64,000 nt of DNA, taken from positions 1,811,342 through 1,875,341 of the forward strand of contig JANPWX010019802.1 in assembly GCA_024734555.1 (NCBI GenBank), given 5' to 3'. Below are positions 26,001-39,307 of this stretch, piece after piece. The position numbers and the translations under genes are program-made. The notes under the pieces were generated by a model. It worked only from the letters and a program-made list of their open reading frames with translations, was not told the origin of the DNA and did no database searches. The number at the start of each line of letters is the position of its first letter. Position 1 is the stretch's first letter. The stretch is from Trochalopteron elliotii (lineage: Eukaryota > Chordata > Aves > Passeriformes > Leiothrichidae).

Positions 26001-29000
26001 TGTATAAGGGCAGGTGTTAAAGAAATCTCCTATTTGGTGTTACTTATGGATATGTTTCTTAGAAATAATAACAAGCAAAGAAAGTAATCTCATACATGTC
26101 AGTCTCAAAATAGGTTTCATTAACTCACAAATATAAGTGTAATTGGTAATGTTACAAATTTATTTCTAAATAAAACCAATAAAGGAGGCTCCCTTCAAAA
26201 CTGGAAGGGGTACAGCAGCCTCAGCAGACCAGCACAACGGTTCCCTTGCCGAACACAGGGACTGGGAAGTGAGTGTCTGCAGAGCACCTGGCTCTCTGGC
26301 TACCACATCAGGAGGAGGGGATGTTTGAGCAGTTATTGAGGTGCAAATGGAGCTATGGTCCTTCAGAGTCTTTGAGTAGCATCGGGGCAGTTCAGTTTTT
26401 CAATTCAGTTTATAAAACATCGCACCAAATTAACTTGGACCATCTTTTCTACAGAGGATGCTGGGCAGGATTATATCCATTACCTAGTGAGTGCCTGAGA
26501 TGCCCAGGGGAGAGAGAGCCTACACTTGCATCTGACCTGAGAACAGCCGGTTTTGACCAGACTGAGATGTTTTAGTCTGTCTGGACATCCAGTCTTGTTA
26601 TGAAAACACTGGGAAATAGAAACTCTGTCTTCTGTACCCATGGTTTATCCCAGAAATATTACCCTCCCTGGACTACAGCTCCAACCAGTTATGCCTTTCT
26701 CTACTTCATAAAATTCTCTTTTAAAAGCTATTACTCCCTCCCCATAGAAGAGTTTCACACCACAAGTAAATCACTGATAGATAACAGGAGGGCAAATTCT
26801 TTGATTCCATATTCTGCACACATTGAAGTGAGGTGAGCCTAGTGGGAGAAGCTTTTCCATAACATTCTTTTGAGAGGATGAAACCCGTTGGATGGGAGTC
26901 ACTACCTTTAGTTTTCTCAGATCAAATCTGGTGTCCCATTTAGTAGAGAAAGGACAGCAAGTGGATGCCTTTGGGCTGTGACTTACTTTTCATATACTAT
27001 ATCTTATTTGGTTTAGATGAAAGTCCTTCTGACTGTGTTGACCCAGGAAAAATTACTGATCAGTGTGGCAGCCCTCAGTAACCCTTGGAGTGGCACAGAA
27101 TTATAAAAGGAAACTCTTCTTTGTAAAAAGGATTCTGATAACAGTGCTGAATAATATGAGGTTTAGGACAGATCTAAGCCTTGCAGCCACCCTAACTCTG
27201 TAGTGCTTCCCCACGACCAACCATTCTTCCAGACCACTCAATACAACCCCATCCATGAACTTCCCAATTTTATTTTTTTTTCCAAAAAAGACAGATGGAT
27301 TAGAAGACTTGAATGAAGTATGAAGTCAATCACCTACATATGCTACATCTTTAGTGCCAGGCCACACAGAAATACATCCTCTTTCATCCAAAGTGAATCT
27401 CAGAAAATCTTGATTAGAGGTATGTTAATCTGAAGCCATCTCTGGAAATTAAATGTCTGTGACCATTTGAATGACCACTTCCTCTGCTTCCCAACAAGAG
27501 AGAAGTGAACAAGTCCATCTTTATTTGCTGCTTCAGGTTCATGCACTTCCAGCTGAAAGCACTGCCCAAGGGCTCTGCCAGCTCACACTAGACCCACATG
27601 GCAAAAATATTCATGTGTTATCAGCCTGTTGGTAAGGCTGTCCCTTATGACTAGAAAGTGTGTCTTCACACAGTCATGGAGGAAGAATGGTATAATTCAC
27701 CATGAGTTTTGGATTTAGGATTTCCTGGCCCACATCAAGCTACTTAATAACTTCCTGGCAATTTTTCACTCTTTAAAAAATGTAAAGATAAAAACACTAC
27801 TTTAGTCACGGTATGTTGTAAGGATAAACACAGCTCAGATGCTGAAGTGCTGAGATTCCACAATAGCATATGTGCGATGAAAAGAAAATGTCTCATGAAC
27901 ACACTGAAGAAGAGAGAAAACAGGTAAAACTTCAAGGAGCAACATATGTCATTCTAGCAATGTTTCTTCAGCTTATTCTGCTTCTGCCATCAATGCACTA
28001 ACTGTCTCACTCACATCACCTGCCTGCCATCAAAGCAATAGTGCCCAGTCAATAGCACCAAGAGCTTCAGAGATGATATTAACTAAAAATCAGTAGTAAG
28101 ACCTGCCTGGTGGTGTAGCCTGTTACACAGAAGCAATGGTGCTCAGGGAATTATTCATCACAGAACCAGCTCTATATCATGACCTCTGATGAGGGGGCCA
28201 GGAGGGGGCCTTTGCTGTAAAGGAGAGGATTACCCAGACACAACACTAAGGTAAGTCTTTTTGGCAAGTTGTATCTCCTTACCATAATGGCTGGGTCTGT
28301 GTTTGCCTACACAGAAAGGTTTATGGCTTGTTTTGAAAGACAAGAGAAGCTAAAAAGCCATGGAATCCCTGGCAGGCTTTATGATACACAAGTAAAATTG
28401 GTAATGCTGGTAAAAACAACCTCAGATGCATCACCTTGGACCTTTTCTGTCCAAAAATTACTTCTAGGTTTAGTTCATTACTCACTGACTTAGGTTATTC
28501 TGAGTCCTTGCAGTGCTGTACATGGTTCAGCCAGGGCAGTGTCTATAGGTTTGACCTTTACAGTGGAGCTACTCCACAAGTTCCCAGATTGTCCTATTTG
28601 CTCTGACACTCACGGGATTTTAATACTGATAGCAAATTTGTTGTCATGGTTGGGGATAAGACTCATGTTCTCAAAGAAAACAGCCTGTGATAGTGCATAC
28701 TAACAAAAGATAAATGAAAATTCTGTTAATAAGGAAAAGAAAATTCTGTAGCAGAATTTGATGAAAAGTAGCTTGTAAAATTTTCAGTGGGGCTACAGAA
28801 AATAAGAACTTCTATAAGAACTTCTTAGTATAAGCCCATGAAAAAAGACAAAAAGAATTTTGAAATAAACATGATGACAAAGTTCAAAGAACTTAATATG
28901 CAAACAGTACTAAAAGAAATGTGTATGACAGAGGAAGAAAGAAGTAAAAAGCAAGGCCATAACTGGTACTCCATTGATACAAAAATGTCCTTGCAGGAAC

Positions 29001-32000
29001 AACATTAAGCTGTCAGAATGTGTGGAGCATATCTGTATAACAATTCTCATGAAAAACAAAAGAAAATACAATGAATAACAGCACAGAATACTGGACTTCA
29101 CATAGTCAGACATGAACATCTACATCCAAACTGTTCCTGCAGCTTGAGGCTCCTTGGAATACACTAGCCCCACATTACAGATTGTGTACAGAAACTCTTT
29201 TGCTCATCTTCTGTTTTTATCAGAAAAATGCAAGAAAGTATTAGACAAACAACACTTCTGGGAAAAACAAAAGGTTTTCTTCTGATTTTCTACTCTGCAC
29301 TCAAGAACACATATTCTCTTAGGAAGAAGATGTATTTGGATCACATTTTTTCCTTTCTTTGAGAAAAGAGGTATTTAAAACAGTTTAGCACCACTTTTGC
29401 ATATATTTGTCATCTGTTTTTCCAATTTCCCTTAGACTTATTTATTTGCGAAACTATGTGCATGGGAGAGATGTTCTGTCCTGGGTAAAGAAGCTACCTC
29501 TTCAGGGACCCAGGCATGGTCACCTCACCTGCCCACATCTCAAGATCACATCTTCTCCCTATCAGAGCACTGCAAAAGCCATCTGGACTGCCTTTTTCCC
29601 TTATTTTTTACAACAAGGGCTGATAAATGCAAACAAATAACCACCAATCCTCATTCACAGGATGGTCTGTTTACAGTTTTCTGCAATTTTAAAAGATCTT
29701 TTAAATGGGTTGGTGTTTAACATTTGCTGCCTTTCCAGCACACATCTGGAGCCTTAAAAAGACTCATTATTTCTCCATAAAGATGTCTTTCTAGATGAGC
29801 TTTCTGATCTTGTTTTGTTGGTGATTGAAAGTGTAATGTCCCCAGACTGCCAGTGTAAATCACTGAAGTTTAATTATCAAAACTGTTTTCTCCTCCTCAT
29901 AATCTTTGGCTAAACAAGTCTATGTGATAGGTGAAGAAGACAGGAGTTTTTACAGACAGATTGTACATACCCAGGAAATGTGGATTTTTAGATGTGGATA
30001 TAATATTTTTATGTGAGGAAAGCTTGCAGGATCAGATGCTTCATACTGGAACAGGCAAGACATGGTGCACAAACTCAAGCACAGCTCCTCTTTCTTCAGA
30101 TTGGCTGTCCCAATACAGAACTGACCTGATCTTACCTAAACACCTCTTCATGAGGAAACTGCTCTGTGGCTGCACTGGGGTCAGATGCAGATCTCCCTGT
30201 CCCTGTTGGAACAGATGACAACAAACTCAGCACTGTATTCATGTCATTCAAAAGTTAATGTGGCCCTGCAAGAAAACCAGCAGTTCATACCTGCCATCAT
30301 GACAGCCTGAAGTGCTGAATCTCTCCATTCAGGCAGTCCAAGGGCAAAAATCTGTATGTTTGCTAAAACTCTCAATAGGTTGCATTAATGTCTAAAAGTT
30401 AAATTACAGTCTTTACACTTTCTCTGCCTTTCCTCAGAATACTTAGCTCCATTTGTGCATGTACAGACAAGAGAGATTTTGAATTAATAAATGTGGTATT
30501 ATGGCATGATCCCTTAAGCAACTAAGAGATGAAAGGCTGATTTTTGCTTTATTCCTAAGCACACTGACATCACGGGTAAATTTGGAGCTTGATGCAAGAG
30601 ATTCAGCTGTGCAACTGACATTAAGGCTAATAGCAGCCACAAGAAAAACAAAATTACATTCTCTTCCTTGGACAAGAAATTAAATACAGATTGCAACTTA
30701 TTCAAAGAGTTCAAAGTCAATTACTTTTCCCAGCGAAATCAATGAGAAGGACTTTCCATTTCAGTTCATCAGACTTTCTGCCTGCTGAGAAGAGTGACTT
30801 TATCTGGGATCTTTATCACCATTTGCCTTCCTGGGTTGTTGGGTTTTCTTTCTTTCTTTGTCTGATTGATGATTGGTCTCATAAATACAACGTTCTGGGT
30901 TTTTTTCAAAAGCAATTCAACTGCTTTCAATAACTGCTAGAATTTTGAAAAATCAGTAGAATTTTCCTTTAAGACACTGTAAATGCCACCATAAAGACCA
31001 ATATTTGGATGAAACATCCAAAGCCCACATTCCAGTCCTCCCAACAGGCCTGTGAAATGTCGCTGCAGATCCATGGAGACACTCTGACCAGGATAAACTT
31101 TCATCCAGTGACATCTCTCAAAACAGTGTGATTAGGTCTTCATTTGTCACTGTTTGTTTAAGGCAGGTGTCACTTGAAGGGTCCTTATCTTTTCCCATCA
31201 ACAGTATCAGTATGCACTAGGGCAGACAGTCACCTACAAAACCACTACAGAACACAGAGTAGATGTGCCTGGGGGAGATTAAGGTGATACCTATGTTGAG
31301 TTCATTCAAAGATGTCAACACTATCTGCTTACATGTACTGATCCCAAATTTTGTTCTAAGAGGTTGGTTTTGGCACTGCCACCTCCAACATCTGGGCTGG
31401 TTCTCACACTGAAAACTGCCATTCACTCTTAAAACCAAATGTCCACACAACAACCAATTAGTATAAAATTAGTTACCTCCCATCTTACGTACAGCTACAC
31501 CAGACAAGCTGAGGACTCTGCAGCCAAATCCCAGGACCCAATTTCAAACATTATTTAATAATCATGATAACATTTAGCTGCTAAGTAGCCGTACTATCAC
31601 ACTGTTCTCAGATTCCCATGCCCTGCTGTTATCCCGTTCCCAGCAGCCATTGCTCCACAGCCCACAGTGGCTCTGCCCCCTGGGATCACTCCCTAATCCT
31701 CTGCACCCCAAGCTTGTTCTTCTAAAGATGAATGTCCAAGATGTGGAGTGGATGCATGTCCTGGTGGGGCAGGGGTGGGAGCAGGAGCTGATGGTGCAGC
31801 TAACACTCCTGGAGCTGTCACTACAGTATGTAGCCTGCCACGCTGTCTTTGAGGGGCAGAGGCATGGGGGAATGGGGGCATGTGCAGGGTTTGCTATCAG
31901 CTGAAGAAAACTACTCATGCACATGTGCCTGCAAGCAAAAATCTATTTCACTATATACATTATTAACAAATAGAAATTATTAAGTTCAAAAAGGACAACA

Positions 32001-35000
32001 GCTGGATTACAACAGGATCCCAGGGGCCATTAACTCCTGAGATTTTTAGAGTGTACCATTAGACCAAAATCATTGAAATACCTTATTTACCATAAACTGT
32101 GTATCTCAACAGCAGAAGAGAGCATGAAAGGCAGTCAGAAGCAGCAGGTAAGTGCAAGGAAAACAGCCTTCCCACCACACCTGCAAGGGGCAAAACTATA
32201 ATTTTTCCAGTAATAAAATGTAACACAATATTCCTCTGTGACAGTATGCAGTGCTTGCTGTGTGTTAGCATTAGTAGTTACTGTGACTGTGCAAGTGCTG
32301 TATCCAAGCTGTATCCATTGAAAGGCTGGAGGCATCACCTGTTGGATATCCAGCGAGGGAAAGAGAGGGGAGACCCCACACCAACCTCAGTGCCCTGCCA
32401 GCTGTGAAGGGGGAGGCTGAAGAGCACTGGGGCCAAGGCTCAGGGGCTTCAGGGGACAGCCCTGCTCCCACTGTCCTCCACGGAACCCCTTGCTGCTCAC
32501 TGAGGCATCAGGCTCCAGTGGGTGAGCCATTGGCAGCAGCCACCTCTCTCTCTCATGCTTCCTTCAATGTTCAAGGCACTTGGGCTTTCTCCTCAGTATG
32601 CTGGATGGAGTCCAGGTCAGTTTTGGAAAGACTTTCCCCACACTGAGTTTTCCAAAATTTTGCCCTCTATCCCAACAGCAATCTCAAAAGCTGTTCATCC
32701 CAGGCAAAGCATGAAGAGAGCACAGGTCCCATGACCAAGCACAGAGCCCTGCCTCTCTGAGCTTCCCAACACAGAGAAACAAGATACATACACACTCAGA
32801 GAGCCAAAATTCACTTCAAGTCCACATCTGCCCTAAACTCTGGGGTCATGCATATCTTGGTACATTTTCTATCCTTTATTTTGAACTTCATGATAACACT
32901 GGTAGAGGAAAATGCCCCGCCGTAATCATGAGGGAGCCCTCTGCTGGTAAATAAATTTCTGGCTGAAGAAAAAGAAAAATTTGACTTGGGTTTCTTTACC
33001 CTGTCAGCAGATCTGTAAGGTCATACAAAACAGCACCCTTTCATAACCACATTAGGGGGAAAATTACATCTGAAAATCTGTGTGCTGGGAAGACAGTGGT
33101 GAAGGAGGTCCCCAGGTTAGGAAAATCAAGTTAGGACAGTTTGCTACTGATTTCCTGTGGCAGATTTAACTGTTGAGTTAAAACCCACTGACATCAGAGG
33201 TGACATTACTATGTAAGTCACATGAAGGTGCTGCAAGAGGCTGGTGAGGAGAGGAGAGGACAAGTTTCCCATTCCCTGCTCACACACTGATTCTCCAGGT
33301 GCATCGTGATGAATAGCAAATCCACATACAAGACATGAATCTGAGCTGCCATTTGTGCCACAGAGATTGTCACCCAAGAGTTGGTATGAATACTGCTTTC
33401 CCCAGTCTCTGCATTTCAGTCCTATTTCAGTACACAGAGCAGTGTTCACATTCCATTAAGACAATAATACCACCTTTCAAAATTCAGGATTAAAATAAAT
33501 CCAGGGGACAGCAGACAGACAATTAGATGTAGTTTGGCAAGGGTGTGTTGCTGCAAGGTGATCAGTGGGGTGTTCCTCTGTGAAGAAGGAGGATCCCACT
33601 CTAGGGTGGGAAGGCAATCCTGCCTTCCCAACACAGCTTTATCATAACCCTCTCTGGGATTTTGCCATCAATATGGTCATTCAGTTATCCATGACATATG
33701 ACACAGAAAGGGAAAAGCATGAAAAAGGGTGAAGGATACTGTACTTCAGGTATTTCTATTATCTTTTTCTAACAAGATCATTTGAATAAAAATAAAAATA
33801 ACCCAGAGAAACACTACATTGTTGATATATGGCAAGAAGAAATACATGTGGGACATACTGACAATTTGTTGCAGTTTGAAATTGTGACAAAATGTGATTA
33901 TCTGAGGTAAAAATATGTTAGCAATCATTTGGCAAGAGGTTAAGCACTCTACAGCTTCATGGTTCCCTTGCAAAGCTCAACAATAAAAAGTGAGGAGAAC
34001 AAAGTGTGCAAGACTTTCTTTTCTCACTAAAACCAGATTTTTATGTTCATATATTGAATTTTAAACCAGGTAATTTGGACAGAGCCTTTATAAATTGACC
34101 TATTCTCTGCAATGCTGGTTTCCTATTTTTCATCTTTCCTAATATAATCAATAGTAAAGGACTGTAAGTAAATTGCTCATGTGGGCAGTCGATAGACTGA
34201 GAGGATGTTTTAAATACCTTAGTAACAACTAACATCTCAGAGAGTGTGTTGCAGCCATCAATGGGGCTGGTTTAATGCAGTGTCAGCAGGAACCATATCA
34301 ATTAAGCCACACACCTCTGCAACACCACAAACCTTTTGGTTTTTCAGAAAATGTAGTGTACTGGTATGAATTCAGCAGTGGTTAATGTCCTTTTGCTCAG
34401 TGCTTATTCCAGAGAGAGGAGCTAAGCCACGCTGTAGAGTGGATAGGGCAAAAAGGGGCAAAATTATCAGTGGACCTCAAACCACCCGTGTCATGAATAT
34501 TCATTGCCAACTGGACTCAGACTGGATACCTCTCCTGATAATTCTCCTTCAACCACAGCTACCCCTTCAGTGGATTTCTGGACAGATCACCAAACCATCA
34601 GAAATTATCCCTTGACCACCAAATATCCCAGCTACGGACCAACACACAAGTTTCTTTGATCCTTCAAATGGGCACAAGGCTGTTCTCATGTCTTCCAGGA
34701 ATGCCTGCCATACCTTACAGGATCTGTGTTGCAGGAAAATACCATGAGCCTCCTTTTAATTGTCTATACTGGGAGCCCAGATGTTCATCCAAGCGCCATT
34801 TACTAACTTTTTTTAAAGTAATCTTATTCCTAGAATTGCAGTAGAGACACCTCAAGATGGGTTTTATCACTGTAATTTTATTTACTTATTAAAATCTAAA
34901 GTTTGCACTTGGAGAATACTCTCAAGCTGTCAGCTATCTTCTGCTAATTTGTTATTCATAATCTGATATTAATTTTTTAGATGTTAAGCTATTGTCCAAC

Positions 35001-35176
35001 AGCTGGTTGTGACATTTTGGGAGGGTGCGGAATGGGAAAAAATGCTTTTGAAACATGTTTAGACTCACAGCACAGGAATTGCAAGGAACTTCACTGCTCC
35101 ACTGCTGGCTCACTCCTCTTCTGCAATGTGATTTATTGGACCCAGTCTTATCCAAGAACCTCCTTTGCACCCACCC

Positions 35177-35805
35177 AACAAGTGTGGTGGTGTGTTTTAA
35201 AGTTTCAAATAGGTTTGATGTATTGTTCAGTTCTATGTACCCCATTTTATTCCCTGGAATCCATTTTGTTTTTTATACCCCACCTTGTTGTCTGTAACCC
35301 TTCCCCCATAACCCTTCCCCCACATCCTTCCCCAGCATTGCTATGTGCCAGTCATTTGTAATGTATCTCTCATGGTCCTGTCAATCATTCCGGGGCCTCT
35401 CCCAGAGTCTGGAAAGTTCGGGGGGAGGCGTTGAATGATTGGATAGGACCCAGCCTTCCCACTCCCACTTTCCCCTGGTTTGTTGTAACCCTTGCCTGTT
35501 AAAGTATCAGCCACTCCCCAGTCTTCCCTTATTGGTGCTCTTTGTAACCCATCCCTCGAACCCACCCTGCTTTAAAAGGGGCTGTCTCACCGAGCTGAGT
35601 GTCGCTCTTGGGACACCGGCGGTGAGGTCCTGGCTTCTGCCCAATAAACGCCTGTTGCGTTTTCATCCCCCGAGAGAGAGTCTCTCCTTTCTTCGCTCGT
35701 CTCCGTAGCCATGGTGATGGTGCTCTTCACGCAGGCACGAACCACCGCCTTGCAGCAGTGTCCCGGGGCTAGCCGAGGATGGTGACACCGACTCCCGCAT
35801 ACAAG
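35177..35805 (+). mobile_element. Solo LTR of an endogenous retrovirus, with target duplication
   Basis: The LTR proper spans 35183-35799, starts TGTGGTGG and ends CCCGCA. It is flanked by AACAAG (35177-35182) and TACAAG (35800-35805), a 6-bp target duplication with one mismatch. Internal order is correct for a plus-oriented LTR: TTTAAAA TATA-type box at 35571-35577, then AATAAA at 35643-35648 followed by a pyrimidine- and CpG-rich U5. No retroviral coding sequence lies next to it, so it is a recombined solo LTR. A 6-bp duplication is typical of class II (ERVK-like) elements. The upstream half carries repeated TAACCC/CCTTCCCC words at 35290-35330 and a long hairpin at 35382-35441. Confidence 0.8.
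35382..35441. repeat. Hairpin-forming inverted repeat inside the LTR
   Basis: CAATCATTC at 35382-35390 pairs exactly with GAATGATTG at 35433-35441. Inside these arms GCCTCTCCC and GGGGGAGGC pair with one bulge, extending the stem. It lies in the U3 part of the solo LTR, so it may be a family feature that binds a factor, or a structure in viral RNA. Confidence 0.7.
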
Positions 35806-38800
35806 TGCTTGTGAAAGGGACTGGACTTACGGAAGGATTACTTGGCCTTTGCTCTGGAAGATGGGAAGGATTACCAAAAGACAGCAGGCTAGAACAGGTT
35901 ACTTTCACAACCTTTCAGCAGTACTCTAAAGCATCCAGCTCTGATGGAATTTTCATCATCTCAGTGACATCACAGTAACATGTAAGGAGCCATGCTTTAA
36001 GCGTGCTCAAGTACTGAGAAACTGGAAGGCTTTCACAGAAGCTCCCTGAGAACTGGAGGTTCTGTGGCTCTGTTCAAACAGAGGGTTATTGCACTGACAC
36101 ACCTCTCCATCCCACAGCTTGGGGAACTCACTTCTGCACCTGAACCAATTTTGTCTGAGCTTTTTTTTTTTCCCTTTCACTGTCTCTTCGTGGTGTTATT
36201 TTAGCCAGCTTGTTTCAAACCCCATTACTCTGAGTGACCAGAAATTATCACTGAAATTAGCACACAGGAACAAGGGAGGAGATACTCAAAACTACAGATA
36301 AGCATGAGAATCTTGTCTGTGTTTTTGAAAATTTCCCTCGTTAGTATTACAAGCCTATCTTGAGAAGGATGCCTGGTAGCGTCAGACCATATGTTGAAAA
36401 GAAGGACAACATTCAAATAACAAGACCCGTGTTTGCCAAAAGCAGGTGCAGAGGCATCGTCACATTATATCCCAGGTGTTAAGTGCATTGTCCCAGGCAC
36501 TGTCTGCCCATATGCTTTTGCTATATGTCAGATCCTTACTCAGGACCTTCTTCAAAGAGCAGAAATTAAACCTTTTAGAAAGCCATGTGAGACACCCAGG
36601 ATCAGCATAGTAACACAGCAGCCCCGCTTTGCAGTGCCCCCAAATGCGCCCAGAAAATGCAATATTCCTTTTGCTTACTCATTCCAATTGCTACTTGTTC
36701 CATGAAACTAAAATCTCATTTCTACACATGCTTTGCTCTACAATTCACTCTCCAGTCTCTGTTTAAAACACACCAGATTCTAGCTATAAACTGCTTCAAA
36801 TACCCTGAGAACTTCTGCAAAGCACAATGCAAATTTGAAAAGTTCAAGCCTAGTGCTAATGCAATAAAAGAAGGCAAATACGATTCCAGATATACAGTTG
36901 GTGTAATGCCTTTAGGAAGCGCTCCATCAGTTTGATTTAGAAAATGATTGCATTATGTTAAAACAACTAAATTGGATAAGAGGAAGAGGGATTTGTTGAC
37001 ATAAATCTTGTCTTTGGGCTTCAAACCCCTCCAAGTAAATACAAATAAGAAAATATATACAGAGAGAACTGCCAATTTCCCCCTGAGAAGATCTGTTTTC
37101 AAGGAAGTAAAAGTCTATATTGGAAATCAATCCAGTTGTTTATAAAGCAAAAAAGCTCTTTTGGAAGTCAGCAGGAAGGAACATTGGAAGCAAACCATCA
37201 AATAGCAGAGAACAAAGTGAAAAAAGAACCAAAGTATCCAACCCAAATGTATTGTTTTCATATAATTCCATGATTCTGACTTCATCTGCAATAAATTTGG
37301 AATAATTTGGCATGTGGAACACCACCAGCTCAAAGGAAACAAAACACAATATAAGAGCAATCAGGAACAGCCCAGTAGTTTTAATAAAGGTTGCCCTGAG
37401 CAATCAGCACAGGGAAGAAACAAGGCAGAAACAACCTTAGGCAGCAGAAATTCTCTGAATATTTTTGCATGAACCTGATGTGGTGTGCTGGTGGTAATCT
37501 TTAGCCTAACAACTGACCAAGATAGCCATTCACTTTAATACTTCTGCCAGAAGAATCCTATCAACCTAGTGGAAACAGGGAGCATATGGGCACAGACTAG
37601 GTAGGAGAGGAAAGATTTGCCCTCCTTCTGCTTTCCCCTGTCTCTACAGCTCCATAAAATTGTGAGGGAGGGAAGCAGGGAGCACAGCCTGATGGAGCAC
37701 ATTTCCATAGTCAGCTGTGATTTAACCAACCAATTCTTCTTCCAGCCCAGCCCTGTTTGTCCACCATCTCCTTTTTAAATAGGTAACTGAATATTGCTTG
37801 CCTGAATTAAACGGAAGATCTGGGAAATAAGTGCAGCTTCATGATGTAGAAATGACAGGAAAAATAATCAATATGTGCATCTGTGAAATGCTAAACAGCT
37901 GTCAAGAAGTAAAAAGAAACAAATCTGAAATCCCACTGTTACACATCCTCACACCAAATTCATTCCCTGTAACTATTACTGCTCCTTTATCTGTTACACC
38001 AGCAGGAAAAGATTTGCTAGGTGGTGGATTAACTCAGTAAGATTATTCAAAGCATTGATTGCTGAGCAGTGGTTGGTCAGATTCCACAGGCTGGCGTGGC
38101 CACAGTGATTACTGACAGCCCTTTGTCCAGGTGGGCAGCAGTGGCAGTGATGGTGGACAGCTGCCCATGCTCAGTGAAGGAGCAGGCACAGCTGAGGGGA
38201 ACCTCAAGCCATTCCCTGGACTTCAGAGAGGGGGATCCATTTTAAGAGTTGCCAGCCTGGAAGTTCCTGGATCCTAGCATCAACTCACCCTTGATTTCAA
38301 CCAAGTCATCATGCAAGCAAATGTGAATAAGGTAGTCATATATCCCAACAGCTGGCATGGCTGCAAAGTTATTACAGACAGAAGCTGATAGAAATGGAAA
38401 ACTCCACACTTCATCTCCTCATAAACAGAGTGAAATCACAAGGGCATCTTGCCCTTGCTGTGAAGTCACAGGATATCAGGGACTGTGGGGAACAGAGTGC
38501 CTCAGCCAGCAGCAGCAGTGTACCAACTCTGGTGCCTCTGACTACCCAGGCAGCATTTCAGCCCTTTCCCCCACTGAGTGACTGTTTTCCCTTCTCCAGA
38601 ATTGCTCTCATCTTCTTGACAGACTGGGCATTCTCATTTTCTTGTTCCACTGGTGTGTATTTGTACCTGCTGTAGTGCTTGACTAAATCCTGAACACGTT
38701 ACTGGTCTGTGAATGAGTAAAATCCTCTGTCCGGCTCAGCATAGTAATGGACTGCCCAAAATCCTTGCTATACACTCAATCAGACATGGTCTTTACCATG

Positions 38801-39264
38801 TAGACTAGTGCCTACATACTGTTTAGGTATGTAAGACAGTCCCTGTGCAGGAGGCAGATCCAACCCTGACTTTTGAGGAAAGCAATTTTTTTTATAGCAA
38901 CAGTTCCTGGCCAGCTCCTCCCCTTGCCATGGGCTAAGTAAAGAACAGCAAGAGAGTCTCTTCATTCTCTTTTGGTAACATACTGCTCAGTCTTAGACAA
39001 GGAGTCCCGCCTTAATACTGGGGCTCTGATCTGCTGAGGACAGGGTTGAAGCTAAGGACCAAAGTTCCTGTTGATCAAACCACAGGAGAAATGTACAGAA
39101 GAGAAAGGAAGCTGCCTACCTGCCTTTCCTTGGGCTTCTCAGGCCAGGAGAGGTCTGAGGTTTCTTCACAGACAAGGCTGCCAAAGTTGAAGCAACCAGA
39201 GATTAAAAAAATCACCTTCCATTCAGACAATATTTAGCAAAGGACTTTCTCATTGAAAGCCAGT

Positions 39265-39307
39265 TCTCAATGATGCTTATAGATACTCTCAATGATACTA
39301 TAGATAC
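39265..39307. repeat. Two-copy tandem repeat of about 21 bp
   Basis: The units at 39265-39286 and 39287-39307 both begin TCTCAATGAT and end TATAGATAC, differing by one base change and one indel. This is a recent local duplication in non-coding DNA. Confidence 0.8.

Larger units (their letters stand above)
10263..35176. other. Long non-coding desert, no gene seen
   Basis: About 25 kb without any supportable gene. Open frames are short (mostly 60-120 codons), scattered on both strands and domain-free. Simple tracts occur at 12839-12859 (T-rich) and 14034-14061 (AAAAG). Several AT-rich blocks with clusters of TAATTA and ATGCAT words (near 11200-11580, 16390-16870, 20430-20900 and 22470-22870) resemble conserved non-coding elements. 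A GC-richer patch near 31600-31920 has open frames on both strands that I do not recognise. I could not identify any CR1 or LTR in this interval. Confidence 0.6.

Noticed and set aside
35290..35330. TAACCC words considered as interstitial telomeric repeat
   Set aside because: The unit is TAACCCTTCCCCC-like, irregular, and inside the LTR; it is not a run of the vertebrate telomere hexamer.
35055..35708. Frames of 80-126 codons near 35 kb
   Set aside because: They cross or lie within the solo LTR boundaries and show no retroviral or host domain.
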